A stretch of 64,000 bases of DNA, taken from Palleronia pontilimi. GTDB taxonomy: Bacteria > Pseudomonadota > Alphaproteobacteria > Rhodobacterales > Rhodobacteraceae. The notes under the pieces were generated by a model. It did not search any database. It was not told the origin of the DNA and worked only from the letters and a program-made list of their open reading frames with translations. Both the position numbers and the translations under genes were made by a program. Positions 9,035-19,352 of the stretch are shown piece after piece. Each line of letters starts with the position of its first letter. Within the stretch, counting starts at the first letter, position 1. The stretch is from contig NZ_JAEKPD010000001.1 in NCBI RefSeq assembly GCF_016412875.1, positions 62,001 to 126,000 of the forward strand. Direction: 5' to 3'.

Positions 9035-9068
9035 GGGGGCTTCACGCCCCCACTGCGCGAATGCGCAG
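9035..9068 (+). terminator. Paired hairpins after the deacetylase gene
   Basis: Two stem-loops follow the stop codon: GGGGGC (9035-9040) with GCCCCC (9046-9051) around a TTCAC loop, then CTGCGC (9053-9058) with GCGCAG (9063-9068) around GAAT. They run directly into the repeat element at 9077. They lie between convergent genes, as expected for a terminator, although no long T-run is present. Confidence 0.55.
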
Positions 9069-9076
9069 CCCCCCGT

Positions 9077-9102
9077 GGGATATTTCCTAAGAACAAAGAT
9101 GG
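9077..9102 (+). repeat. Intergenic element GGGATATTT...AACAAAGATGG, copy 2
   Basis: The same 26-bp element as at 529-554, again downstream of a plus-strand gene, here directly after two stem-loops. Only the central bases differ (TTCCTAAG against TTATTGAG). Confidence 0.6.
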
Positions 9103-9112
9103 GCGGCCCGGA

Positions 9113-9792
9113 TCAGCAGGCGCGGGCCGGATCCAGGCTGGCGCGGTTTCGGATCGGGCCGAGATCGCGCGTCGCGAAGTCCGTGCCGTCCCAGGTGACT
9201 GCAAGCGCGCGGGACCAGACCGCGTCCGCCACCACCATGGCGCCGCAGGCCGCGATGCCGCCCGAGATATAGTCGTCGCCGATGCGGTGATTGGTGACGC
9301 CTTCCAGCTGCGCCACCCGGACCAGCCGCGGGCCGTCCTGTCGCCAGATCATCAGGGTCTTTGCCAGATGCGGCCGGTCGACCGAGGCGATTTCGATGCG
9401 GCCGTCGCCGTCCAGGTCGGCGGCGCCGAGCGGGGCCAGCCAGCGATTGGCGCGGCCGATGAAACCGTTGGAGGCAACCAGGCCATCGGCGCCGTAAACC
9501 GAGAGCCGTGCGCCCAGGTTCACGTCGGTTTCGATGGTCAGGACCTCGTTCGCGCCGTCCCGATCCAGGTCGACCAGACGCGGTGCGAGGTCTTCGAAGA
9601 CGCGGGTGGCAGGCAGCCGGATCGTCAGGCGGCGTCCGGCATCGGTGGTCAGCTGCAGCGCGCCCCATTCCACCGCATCGCCCAGCACGCCGTGGGCGTA
9701 GCGGGTCGTCGGCTCGGCATAGGTGGCGCGCGCTATGCCTTCGGATTGGGCGGCGGTGGCCGTCAGAAGGAAGACCAGCGCCGCGCGCAGCA

Positions 9793-9793
<1 letters not shown>
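9113..9793 (-). CDS. FG-GAP/VCBS repeat protein, secreted
   Basis: 226 aa from the ATG at 9793. MLRAALVFLLTATAAQSEG is a Sec signal peptide. The mature part has DLDRDGANEVLTIE and DLDGDGRIEIASVD, the calcium-binding-like DxDxDG motifs of FG-GAP/VCBS beta-propeller repeats, and a last blade-like stretch ending in Cys. It is probably a small periplasmic protein; the function is not known. Its start overlaps the stop of the ferredoxin gene by 1 bp (TGATG), so the two are one operon. Confidence 0.82.
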
Positions 9794-10593
<800 letters not shown>

Positions 10594-10685
10594 CCGGGGG
10601 ATTTCGCCCGGACGGGCGCATGAGCCTTTGGAACGGCGACGCATTGCCCTAGGTTTCGCGGCAACAAACCCGTCAGAGGTTGTCC

Positions 10686-11219
10686 GTGAGCAGTTTGTTC
10701 AAGATCATCCCGGTCCTTGCCATGGGCCTTTACGTCGCGTCCTGCGGGGACAACCTGTCCCGCTTTGTCGAGCCGCAACTCGAGGCGACGCGCAACCAGC
10801 AGGTCGACCTGGACCGTCCCACCGCCTGTCACGGTCGCGACGACACGCCCGCCGTGATCGAGACCGTGACCGAGCAGGTGGCGGTGCCCGAAGAACGCGA
10901 TGCCGAGGGCCGCGTGATCGCCGCTGCGCGCTACCAGACCGAAACACGGCAAAGGATCGTGTCGGACCGGCAGGAAATCTGGTTCGAGACGCCCTGCCGC
11001 GACGAGTGGACGCCCGAGTTCATCGGATCGGTGCAGCGCGCCCTGATCGCGCGCGGGCTGCTACAGGGACCGCCTTCGGGCGAGATCGACACCGCCACAC
11101 GCGCCGCGATCCGCGCCTTCCAGTCCGACCTGGGGATCAACAGTGACGTGCTCAGCGTGGCGGCGGGCAAACGGCTGGGGCTGATCGTCTATGACCGGGC
11201 CGAGGCGCTGGCGCGGTAG
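10686..11219 (+). CDS. Lipoprotein with peptidoglycan-binding domain
   Basis: 177 aa from a GTG at 10686 behind AGAGG; a TTG two codons earlier is possible. The N-terminus has a lipoprotein signal ending LYVASCGDN with the lipidated Cys near residue 19. The C-terminal third, FIGSVQRALIARGLLQGPPS then AAIRAFQSDLGI, is a PG_binding_1 domain. The middle contains repeated Glu/Thr/Val-rich segments of unknown role. It should be an envelope protein held to the membrane and to peptidoglycan. Confidence 0.8.
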   Translation: MSSLFKIIPVLAMGLYVASCGDNLSRFVEPQLEATRNQQVDLDRPTACHGRDDTPAVIETVTEQVAVPEERDAEGRVIAAARYQTETRQRIVSDRQEIWFETPCRDEWTPEFIGSVQRALIARGLLQGPPSGEIDTATRAAIRAFQSDLGINSDVLSVAAGKRLGLIVYDRAEALAR

Positions 11220-11418
11220 ACTACCCGACGCTTGGCGCAACGTGCGATCCGGAGCCTGACGCCGTCTTCCTCAGGACTCGTTTGGGAGCGATCCCTGCAG
11301 CCCTGCGTGTCACGGAGCGGGTCGAGATGGTTCTCTCAGGCCATCAACCGGCCCGGACGAATTCGCCACCCGATGGCAGATCGCCATTGTCGCCTTCAAC
11401 GAGATTCGCGCGCCGCGC

Positions 11419-11835
11419 CTAGTTCCGCACGATCATCACCGACGCCTTCGAGTGGACCGCCATCTTGCCGCCGTTCGACGGCCAGACATAGTCGATCACG
11501 CCGGGCACGTGCGACGCCATGACCACCAGGTCGGCGCCGATATCGCCCACGGTCTTGAGAAGCGCGTCATCCACATCCGTGGTGGGGTCATGACTGACCA
11601 CCGTGTGGGCCTCGGTGGTGATGTCGTGCGCGCGGGCCTGCTCGTCGGAAAACTTGGAAAGCTTCGCCGCGTATTCGTCGGGATTGCGGCCAAGTTTCGT
11701 CGGCACGTAGGACGTGACGCCGACGAAGTAAATCTTGGCACCGTAGAGCTTCGCCAGATCGGCCGCCGTGCCGAGCGCCTTCTGAAGCTGCTCGACATGG
11801 GCCAGATCGACGGGAAACATGATCTTGGAATACAT
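11419..11835 (-). CDS. Universal stress protein family (UspA-like)
   Basis: 138 aa from MYSKIMFPVDLAHVEQL at 11835. It has the UspA alpha/beta fold signatures: a beta strand KIMFPVDL at the start, VKT/GADLVVMASHVPG near residue 105 and a closing ASVMIVRN. These proteins bind ATP or other ligands and help under stress. The family G-2x-G-9x-G(S/T) ATP motif is not clear here. A longer in-frame start exists upstream but adds sequence unlike the family. The region 11220-11418 holds nothing I recognise. Confidence 0.85.
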   Translation of the reverse strand: MYSKIMFPVDLAHVEQLQKALGTAADLAKLYGAKIYFVGVTSYVPTKLGRNPDEYAAKLSKFSDEQARAHDITTEAHTVVSHDPTTDVDDALLKTVGDIGADLVVMASHVPGVIDYVWPSNGGKMAVHSKASVMIVRN

Positions 11836-11978
11836 GAAGGGTCTCCTTCGCCCGCGTGATTTTCCGGATCCTGCAGACCCATCGACGTGCCTGGCAGTAG
11901 ACCGGGCATGGGGATGACGCGCCTTGACCTGCATCAAGCCCATGCGGGGTGCGGCCGGAGCGCGCGAACGGGCAAACG

Positions 11979-12005
11979 AAAAAAGGCGGCCCCGGCGGGC
12001 CGCCC
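11979..12005 (-). terminator. Intrinsic terminator of degP
   Basis: Read on the minus strand, GGCGGCCC and GGGCCGCC form an 8-bp GC stem around a 4-base loop, followed by TTTTTT (12005 down to 11979). It is about 30 bp after the degP stop. Confidence 0.8.
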
Positions 12006-12032
12006 TTGTCTCATTCCGCGATGTCGCTTCGG

Positions 12033-13505
<1,473 letters not shown>

Positions 13506-13597
13506 GCGTCTCTCCTTCGAAGGCTACAGAATGTGGATGCGCGATCAGCGGACCAACGGAAATGGCAAGACGGATCGCGGCGTGATGATTGAGTTAT

Positions 13598-13625
13598 TAG
13601 ATAGGGTGCGGCGCGCGCAACACAA
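13598..13625 (-). promoter_or_regulatory. Candidate degP promoter
   Basis: On the minus strand TTGTGT (13625-13620), 16 bp, then TATCTA (13603-13598), in the AT-richer part of the gap between DUF2065 and degP. The match to sigma-70 boxes is moderate. A heat-shock sigma site is also possible. Confidence 0.35.
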
Positions 13626-13692
13626 CGGGCAATGACGCGGGCTCAAACCGACGTGAAAGGGCGTAACACGGGCGGGCAAGGCACGGGCGCGA

Positions 13693-13887
13693 TCATGCTC
13701 CCATGAAGCGGGCGAGTGCGATCAGCAGCGCGCCCGCCACCAGGGCCAGTAGCCCGATCAGGCGGCGCGCTTCCAGCGGCATCTGGCGCATGGCGTCGAG
13801 CAGATCCTCCAGACGCGAAGGGGCCAGTGCGAACACCAGCCCCTCGAGGATCAGAACAAGGCCCAGGGCCAGGACGATTGTGGCCAT
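13693..13887 (-). CDS. DUF2065 family membrane protein
   Basis: 64 aa with two hydrophobic segments (MATIVLALGLVLILEGLVFAL and LIGLLALVAGALLIALARF) separated by PSRLEDLLDAMRQMPLE, the layout of DUF2065 (YjeT-like) proteins. It is an inner-membrane protein of unknown role. The start overlaps the hflC stop by 1 bp, so it is translated with hflKC. Confidence 0.88.
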   Translation of the reverse strand: MATIVLALGLVLILEGLVFALAPSRLEDLLDAMRQMPLEARRLIGLLALVAGALLIALARFMGA

Positions 13888-14924
13888 CAGTTGGTGGCCG
13901 CGCCTTCTTCGGTCGGCGCGTTCTCGTCCGTCACCGTCAGACCTTCGGCTTCGTTCACGGCGTTGCCCGAGATCCGCGGCGCGTCGTCGCGCGGCTCGGC
14001 GGTGCTGCGCAGTTCTTCGGCCGCGCGCTGACCTTCGCGTGCAGTGCGGCCGCGCGGCTGGTCGGACTTCAGGTAGTCGAAGAACTCGCTATCCGGCGAC
14101 AGGATCATGGTCGAGTTGTCGCCCTGCAGCGACCGCTCGTAGGCGGTGAGCGAGCGGTAGAATTCGAAGAATTCCGGGTCCGCCCCGAAGGAGGCCGCGA
14201 AGATCGCGTTCCGCTCGGCGTCGGCCTCACCGCGGGCGATCTCGGCCTCGCGCTCGGCTTCCGATACCAGCTCGACCCGTGTCCGGTCGGCCTGGGCGCG
14301 GACGCGCTGCGCGGCCTCTTCACCGCGGGCGCGCTCGTCGGTGGCTTCGCGTTCCCGCTCGGCGCGCATCCGGTCGAAAGTGGCGGCCAGGTTCTGGTCG
14401 GGCAGCGCGGTCTGCTTCAGCCGCACGTCGATCACTTCCAGCCCCAGCGCCGCGGCGCGCAGGCGGGCCTGGTCGCGGATCCGCGTCATCAGGGCCGCAC
14501 GATCCGACGACAGGATCGTGTTCGACGTCACGCCGTCCGAACCCAGGACCGCCCGGGTCTGGGTGGTCAGGATCGACGCCAGACGGCTTTCGGCCGACCG
14601 GACACCGCCCACGCCGACGGCGCGTCGGAACTGCTCGACCTCGGCGATGCGATAGCGCGCGAAGGCGTCGACCACCAAGCGGCGGTCATCGCTGGGCGTT
14701 ACTTCGATCGGGTCCGTGTCCAGCGACAGGATCCGGTCGTCGTAGCGCACGACGTCCTGGATGAAGGGGAGTTTGAACGCCAGGCCCGGGGTTTCCTTCA
14801 CGGCCTTGATCTGGCCGAATTGCAGGACCAGCGCCTTTTCACGCTCGTCCACGATGAAGACCGAGCTGAGCAGGGCGACCAGTGCGACGGCTGCGACGCC
14901 GCCGAAGATATAGGATTTTCGCAT
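13887..14924 (-). CDS. hflC: Protease modulator HflC
   Basis: 345 aa, a little longer than the usual 290-330. An N-terminal membrane anchor (YIFGGVAAVALVALLSSVFIV) is followed by VDEREKALVLQFGQIKAV and a SPFH/band-7 domain with a long Ala/Glu/Arg-rich helix (ATFDRMRAEREREATDERA, then VSEAEREAEIARGEADAE). The last 60 residues are an acidic, Thr/Asn-rich tail. HflC pairs with HflK to control FtsH. The start overlaps the hflK stop by 1 bp. Confidence 0.95.
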   Translation of the reverse strand: MRKSYIFGGVAAVALVALLSSVFIVDEREKALVLQFGQIKAVKETPGLAFKLPFIQDVVRYDDRILSLDTDPIEVTPSDDRRLVVDAFARYRIAEVEQFRRAVGVGGVRSAESRLASILTTQTRAVLGSDGVTSNTILSSDRAALMTRIRDQARLRAAALGLEVIDVRLKQTALPDQNLAATFDRMRAEREREATDERARGEEAAQRVRAQADRTRVELVSEAEREAEIARGEADAERNAIFAASFGADPEFFEFYRSLTAYERSLQGDNSTMILSPDSEFFDYLKSDQPRGRTAREGQRAAEELRSTAEPRDDAPRISGNAVNEAEGLTVTDENAPTEEGAATN

Positions 14925-16087
14925 CAGTTGCCTCCGGTCGTCTGGTCGCTGGTGCGCGACCGACGGTTGAGTTCATTGATCGGCAGATAGGGCACGACGC
15001 CCTGCCCCTGGCCCTGCTCGTCAAGGATCACCTTGTCGACGCGGCCCAGCACCTGTTCCATCGTTTCCAGGTAAAGCCGCTTGCGGGTCACTTCGGGGGC
15101 CTTTTCGTACTCGCCCAGCACGGCGGTGAAGCGGCTGGCTTCACCTTGGGCCTCGTTCACCACCTGCGCGCGGTAAGCTTCGGCTTCCTCGAGGATCTGC
15201 GCCGAGGCACCGCGCGCGTCGGCGAGCACCTGGTTGGCGTAGGCGTCGGCCTGGCGTTCAAGCCGGTCGCGTTCCTGCTCGGCGGCCTGCACGTCGCGGA
15301 AGGCGTCGATCACTTCGTTCGGGGGGTCGGCCTTGTCGAGGTTCAGACGCACGATGTTGACGCCCGAATCGTAGGTGTCGAGGGTCGTCTGGATCAGCTG
15401 CTGCACCGTGTCGGCGATCAGGTCACGGTCGCGGTTCAGGATCGGGGCCAGTTCCGACTGGGCCACCACTTCGCGCATGGCCGATTCGGACACGGCGCGG
15501 ATGGTCTGCTGCGGCTCGGCCAGGTTGAACAGGAACATGGCCGGATCGCGGATGTTCCAGACCACTTCGAAGTCGATGTCGACAATATTCTCGTCGGTGG
15601 TCAGCATCAGGCCGTCATCGGCGTTCGATCCGCGCCCGATCCCCAATTCTTCGGTCTGTTCGCGCGTCACCGGGATGACCTCGGCGGTCACCACGGGCCA
15701 TGGCGCGAAGTTCAGGCCGGGATTGCCGGTGGAGGAATATTCGCCCAGAAACAGCTCGACCGACTGCTCTTCGGGTCTGACCGTGTAGAAGCTGGCGAAC
15801 AGCCAGAGGCCCACAAGCACCAACCCGCCCAGGATATAGCCGTTGCGCCCGATGCTGGGCCCGTCGCCGCCACCCGATCCGTTGGGACGATTGCCGCCGG
15901 TGCGGCCGCCCATCAGGACACGCAGCTGTTCCTGGCCCTTCTTCATGATCTGGTCGATATCGGGCACCTGCGGCCCGTCACCGCCCGGACGATTCATGCC
16001 GGGTCGTCTGTCGCCGGGGCGCCGATCGTCGTCATCGCCGCGGTTTCCACCGCCGCCGCCCCAGGGTCCGCCATTATTGCTGGCCAT
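14924..16087 (-). CDS. hflK: FtsH protease activity modulator HflK
   Basis: 387 aa. The N-terminal 90 residues are Gly/Asn/Arg/Asp-rich (for example GGPWGGGGGNRGDDDDRRPG), as usual for HflK. A single membrane segment follows (YILGGLVLVGLWLFASFYTV), then the SPFH domain starting VRPEEQSVELFLGEYSSTGN and a coiled helix (QAAEQERDRLERQADAYANQ). With HflC it forms a large periplasm-facing complex that regulates FtsH. It is the first gene of a minus-strand operon hflK-hflC-DUF2065. Confidence 0.95.
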   Translation of the reverse strand: MASNNGGPWGGGGGNRGDDDDRRPGDRRPGMNRPGGDGPQVPDIDQIMKKGQEQLRVLMGGRTGGNRPNGSGGGDGPSIGRNGYILGGLVLVGLWLFASFYTVRPEEQSVELFLGEYSSTGNPGLNFAPWPVVTAEVIPVTREQTEELGIGRGSNADDGLMLTTDENIVDIDFEVVWNIRDPAMFLFNLAEPQQTIRAVSESAMREVVAQSELAPILNRDRDLIADTVQQLIQTTLDTYDSGVNIVRLNLDKADPPNEVIDAFRDVQAAEQERDRLERQADAYANQVLADARGASAQILEEAEAYRAQVVNEAQGEASRFTAVLGEYEKAPEVTRKRLYLETMEQVLGRVDKVILDEQGQGQGVVPYLPINELNRRSRTSDQTTGGN

Positions 16088-16163
16088 GCTTGGTGTCGCC
16101 TCTCTTCACGCGTTTTCGTCTGTTTTCGTGTCTACTCACAGATTGTGATGGAACTGTGCTGTT

Positions 16164-17648
16164 TCAACCAGTGCGAACCGGATCGCGCATGGTCACGATT
16201 TCTTCGGAGATCGTGGGATGCACGGCGCAGGTGCTGTCGAATTGCTCTTTCGTCAAGCCCGCCTTGATCGCGATGCCGACCAGCTGGATCATCTCGCCCG
16301 CGTGATCCGCGACGATATGACATCCCAGTATGACGCGGGATTCCTTGTCGACGATCAGCTTCAGCAGCGTGCGCGCGGGCTTGTCGATGAAGGCGCTCTG
16401 CATGGGGCGGAACGAGGTGCAGTAGACCTCGATCTCGCGATCTTCCATCGCTTCTTCCTCGGTCATGCCGATCGTGCCGAGCTCCGGCTGGGTGAAGACG
16501 GCGGACGGGATCAGCTCGTGATCGACGGGGGTCTTGTTGCCCTTGAACACGGTTTCGGTGAAGGCCATGCCCTCGCGGATCGCGACCGGCGTCAGCTCGA
16601 CCCGGCCGGTCACGTCGCCGATGGCGTAGATCGACGGCACCGAGGACTGCGAATATTCGTCCACCTCGATATTCCCGCCGCGCCCGAGTTTCACGCCCAC
16701 ATCCTCAAGCCCCATGTCCGAGGTCGACGGCTTGCGCCCCGTGGCGAAGAAGACGTGATCGAAGGTGCCGGTCCGTCCGTTCGACGCCTTGACCCAGATC
16801 CGCTTGCCCGCCGCGTCGCGGGTCTGCGATTTCGGATTGTCGCCCAGCCGCGACGAGGAATGGCTGACCTCGCTCACCGGGGCGCCCATGGCCGCGTCCG
16901 AGTTGGTGCCGCGCGGCAGGTCGTCCACGTTTTCTTCCAGGTCCATCTCGATGATGTTGGTGCCGGTGTGGATCTCGACGCCGCTGTCGCGGATCATTTC
17001 GGCCACCAGGCCCCGCGCCTCGCTGTCGAAGCCGCGCAGGATCTGGCCGCCGCGCAGGTAGATGGTCACGTCCACGCCCAGCCCGTTCAGGATGCAGGCG
17101 AATTCGCAGGCGATATAGCCGCCGCCGATGATCAGCACCGACTTGGGCAGCTTTTCCAGCAGGAACATGTCGTTCGACACCAGGCCCAGATCCGCGTTGG
17201 GCATGTCGGGTCGGACCGGATGGCCGCCACTGGCGATCAGGATGTGCTTGGCGGTCACGGTCTTACCGTCGGCCAGTTCGATCGTGTGCGCGTCCTTCAG
17301 CCGGGCGCGGCAATCGAAGATCTCGACATCCGACTTTTGCAGCATCGAGCGATAGACCTCTTCCAGGCGGTCCAGTTCGGAATGCAGCTTCTTGCGGAAT
17401 TTGGGCCAGTCGAAGGCACCGATCTGCGCGTCCCAGCCGTAATGGGACGCCTCGTCCACCAGCTGGGGATAGCTCGATGCGAACACCATCAGCTTCTTGG
17501 GCACGCAGCCGCGGATCACGCAGGTGCCGCCCAGGCGGCTTTCCTCGGCCAGCGCCACGCGGGCGCCGGTTGCAGCCGAGGTGCGCGCGGCGCGCACCCC
17601 GCCAGAGCCGCCACCGATTACGAACAGGTCATAGTCAAAATCCGCCAT
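16164..17648 (-). CDS. gor: Glutathione-disulfide reductase
   Basis: 494 aa, about 40 longer than usual glutathione reductases. It has the FAD motif FVIGGGSGGVRAARTSA, the redox-active GGTCVIRGCVPKK (Cys about 43 and 48), the NADPH-binding VLIIGGGYIACEFACILNG, and the C-terminal CAVHPTISEEIVTM with the catalytic His-Glu. The enzyme reduces GSSG with NADPH in the cytoplasm. The extra length is one in-frame Ser/Asp/Arg-rich segment at about residues 239-279 between the NADPH domain strands, absent from typical members. It lies 12 bp downstream of rpiA and is probably cotranscribed. Confidence 0.93.
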   Translation of the reverse strand: MADFDYDLFVIGGGSGGVRAARTSAATGARVALAEESRLGGTCVIRGCVPKKLMVFASSYPQLVDEASHYGWDAQIGAFDWPKFRKKLHSELDRLEEVYRSMLQKSDVEIFDCRARLKDAHTIELADGKTVTAKHILIASGGHPVRPDMPNADLGLVSNDMFLLEKLPKSVLIIGGGYIACEFACILNGLGVDVTIYLRGGQILRGFDSEARGLVAEMIRDSGVEIHTGTNIIEMDLEENVDDLPRGTNSDAAMGAPVSEVSHSSSRLGDNPKSQTRDAAGKRIWVKASNGRTGTFDHVFFATGRKPSTSDMGLEDVGVKLGRGGNIEVDEYSQSSVPSIYAIGDVTGRVELTPVAIREGMAFTETVFKGNKTPVDHELIPSAVFTQPELGTIGMTEEEAMEDREIEVYCTSFRPMQSAFIDKPARTLLKLIVDKESRVILGCHIVADHAGEMIQLVGIAIKAGLTKEQFDSTCAVHPTISEEIVTMRDPVRTG

Positions 17649-17660
17649 GGGTCTTCCTTG

Positions 17661-18449
17661 TCATTCGCCCAGATCGGAGAACAGGTTGATCGTCTCCGCG
17701 AACTCGATCCGGTCTTCCTCGGTCGTCCCCTCGTTGATGTCCTGGATTTCGACACGTCCGTCGCCATGGCCCACCACCACGATGTCGCAGATATCGATGA
17801 ACAGGCCATTCTCGACGACACCGGGGATCTGGTTCAGAACCAATGCAAGCTGCCTTGCGTTCCCGATATGCTTCAGATGCAGGTCCAGGATGTGATTGCC
17901 CTCATCCGTGACATAGGCCCGGTCGCCGTTCATCCGCAGGGTGATCTGGTCGCCCAGAACGTCCAGCGCGGTGATGGTTTCCTCCAGCAGGGCCTTGGTC
18001 GTTTGCCAGCCGAACGGGATGACTTCGACCGGCAGCGGGAAGGCCCCCAGGGTCTGGACGTGCTTCGACGGATCGGCGATTACCACCATGCGGTCGGATG
18101 CCGTGGCCACGATCTTTTCCTGCAGCAGCGCGCCGCCGCCGCCCTTGATCAGGTTCAGCTCGCCGTCGAACTCGTCCGCGCCGTCGATGGTGATGTCGAG
18201 CCAGCGCGCCTCGTCCAGCGAGATCACGTCGATGCCGACGTTGCGCGCCAGCTCGGCGGTGCGCGACGACGTGGGCACGCCCTTGATGCTCAGACCTTCG
18301 TTGCGCACCCGCTCGCCCAGGCATTGCACCAGCCACGCAGCCGTGCTGCCGGTGCCAAGGCCCACCTTCATGCCGCTTTCGATGAAGGCCGAGGCGCGCT
18401 TGGCCGCGACGAATTTGGCGGTGTCGATAGGCGATAGATCGGCGGACAT
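17661..18449 (-). CDS. rpiA: Ribose-5-phosphate isomerase A
   Basis: 262 aa from MSADLSPIDTAKFVAAKRA. The conserved sites are all present: KVGLGTGSTAAW near residue 28, DGADEFDGELNLIKGGGGAL near 90 (catalytic Asp and the phosphate loop), QEKIVA, and DPSK. It interconverts ribose 5-phosphate and ribulose 5-phosphate in the pentose phosphate pathway. The frame is open far upstream, but the family start and a GGAGCCGCC-type purine stretch before 18449 fix this start. Confidence 0.95.
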   Translation of the reverse strand: MSADLSPIDTAKFVAAKRASAFIESGMKVGLGTGSTAAWLVQCLGERVRNEGLSIKGVPTSSRTAELARNVGIDVISLDEARWLDITIDGADEFDGELNLIKGGGGALLQEKIVATASDRMVVIADPSKHVQTLGAFPLPVEVIPFGWQTTKALLEETITALDVLGDQITLRMNGDRAYVTDEGNHILDLHLKHIGNARQLALVLNQIPGVVENGLFIDICDIVVVGHGDGRVEIQDINEGTTEEDRIEFAETINLFSDLGE

Positions 18450-18559
18450 GGGCGGCTCCCTCGCGATGCGCTGCCGCCTTATAAGCAAGTCGGCGGCGAG
18501 GGGCCATGCCAAAGCCGCCATCCCGGTCGCGGCATCGCCCGCCCGGCGGCCCGTTCGCG

Positions 18560-19210
18560 CTAGGCGGTGGCGGCGATCACCCGGTCCAGCGCGCCGCGCG
18601 GCACGATCACCAGCATCCCCGGCGCATGGAAATCCAGCCGCACCGGACCCGTCGCGCGGTTGGACGTCCCGATCCGGCCCGCGGGCTCGAGCGTCAGCCC
18701 GTCGATGGGCCACTCCAACCCCTCGGACCGCCCGCCCACCCGCGCCATGGGATAGAGCGACACCCGGGTGCCGGGCGCGAGGTCCAGCTCCAGGCTGGCG
18801 GGGACGGCGAAGACGATATCTTCGCGGCCCAGAAGGATGCACCGCCCGTCGAAACGGGACAGCGTGGTGCAGGCGGCAAGGGAGTGGTCGAACCGCCCGC
18901 CCAGGAAGCCGACGGCCAGGATCAGCGGCGCGCTGATCCGCTGCAGGCATTTTTCGAAGTCGGTCGTGTCCTGGTCGGGGATATGCACCAGTGCTTCGGG
19001 CGGCAGCTCGGCCCGCGCCAGGTCCGAGATCGAGTCCATGTCGCCCAGCACCAGCTCGGGCTGACGCCCGGCCGCCCGCACCCAATCCGCACCGCCATCC
19101 GCGGCCACCAGATAGGGCGCGCGGACCAGCGCGGCGTCGATATCCGCTGATTCGCACGGGCCCCCGCCCACGAGCGTCACGCCGCCACCGGAGCAGATCT
19201 TTTTATCCAT
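18560..19210 (-). CDS. Thiamine diphosphokinase
   Basis: 216 aa from MDKKICSGGGVTLVGGGP, the start that fits the family; the frame is open for 53 more codons but that part shows no similarity. TPK motifs: VAADGGADWVRAAG, LVLGDMDSISDL, PDQDTTDFEKCLQRI (Mg/ATP site) and VGFLGGRFDHSLAACTTL. It transfers a pyrophosphate group from ATP to thiamine to give ThDP. It lies upstream of rpiA on the same strand, 110 bp away. ThDP is the cofactor of the enzyme encoded at 4496-6142, but the genes are not linked. Confidence 0.92.
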   Translation of the reverse strand: MDKKICSGGGVTLVGGGPCESADIDAALVRAPYLVAADGGADWVRAAGRQPELVLGDMDSISDLARAELPPEALVHIPDQDTTDFEKCLQRISAPLILAVGFLGGRFDHSLAACTTLSRFDGRCILLGREDIVFAVPASLELDLAPGTRVSLYPMARVGGRSEGLEWPIDGLTLEPAGRIGTSNRATGPVRLDFHAPGMLVIVPRGALDRVIAATA

Positions 19211-19352
19211 TCTCGCGTCGGACCCAGCATTTATTGGAAAAGTCACATTATGGCCTCGAAAAGATACCCGACTTTTCTTGGTTCTGTTCATTTTCCGGAA
19301 CCAATGCGTGGTAAACATAGCCTTGCTGGATCGGGGGAGAAAGCGAGTAGCG

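Noticed and set aside
10594-10685. Second LexA box or further imu genes next to the OB-fold gene
   Set aside because: No other GTTC-N7-GTTC or GAAC-N7-GAAC was noticed nearby, and the next gene is an unrelated lipoprotein.
18450-19157. N-terminal extension of rpiA into the thiamine diphosphokinase region
   Set aside because: The frame is open, but the added sequence is out-of-frame antisense-like Arg/Gly/Ala-rich material over another well-supported gene; RpiA has its standard start at 18449.
19281-19306. Inverted repeat-like GGTTCTGTTCATTTTCCGGAACC before the repeat-protein gene as a LexA box
   Set aside because: The GTTC copies are not spaced by seven bases, so it does not match the LexA site; the outer GGTTC/GGAACC pairing is short and may be chance.
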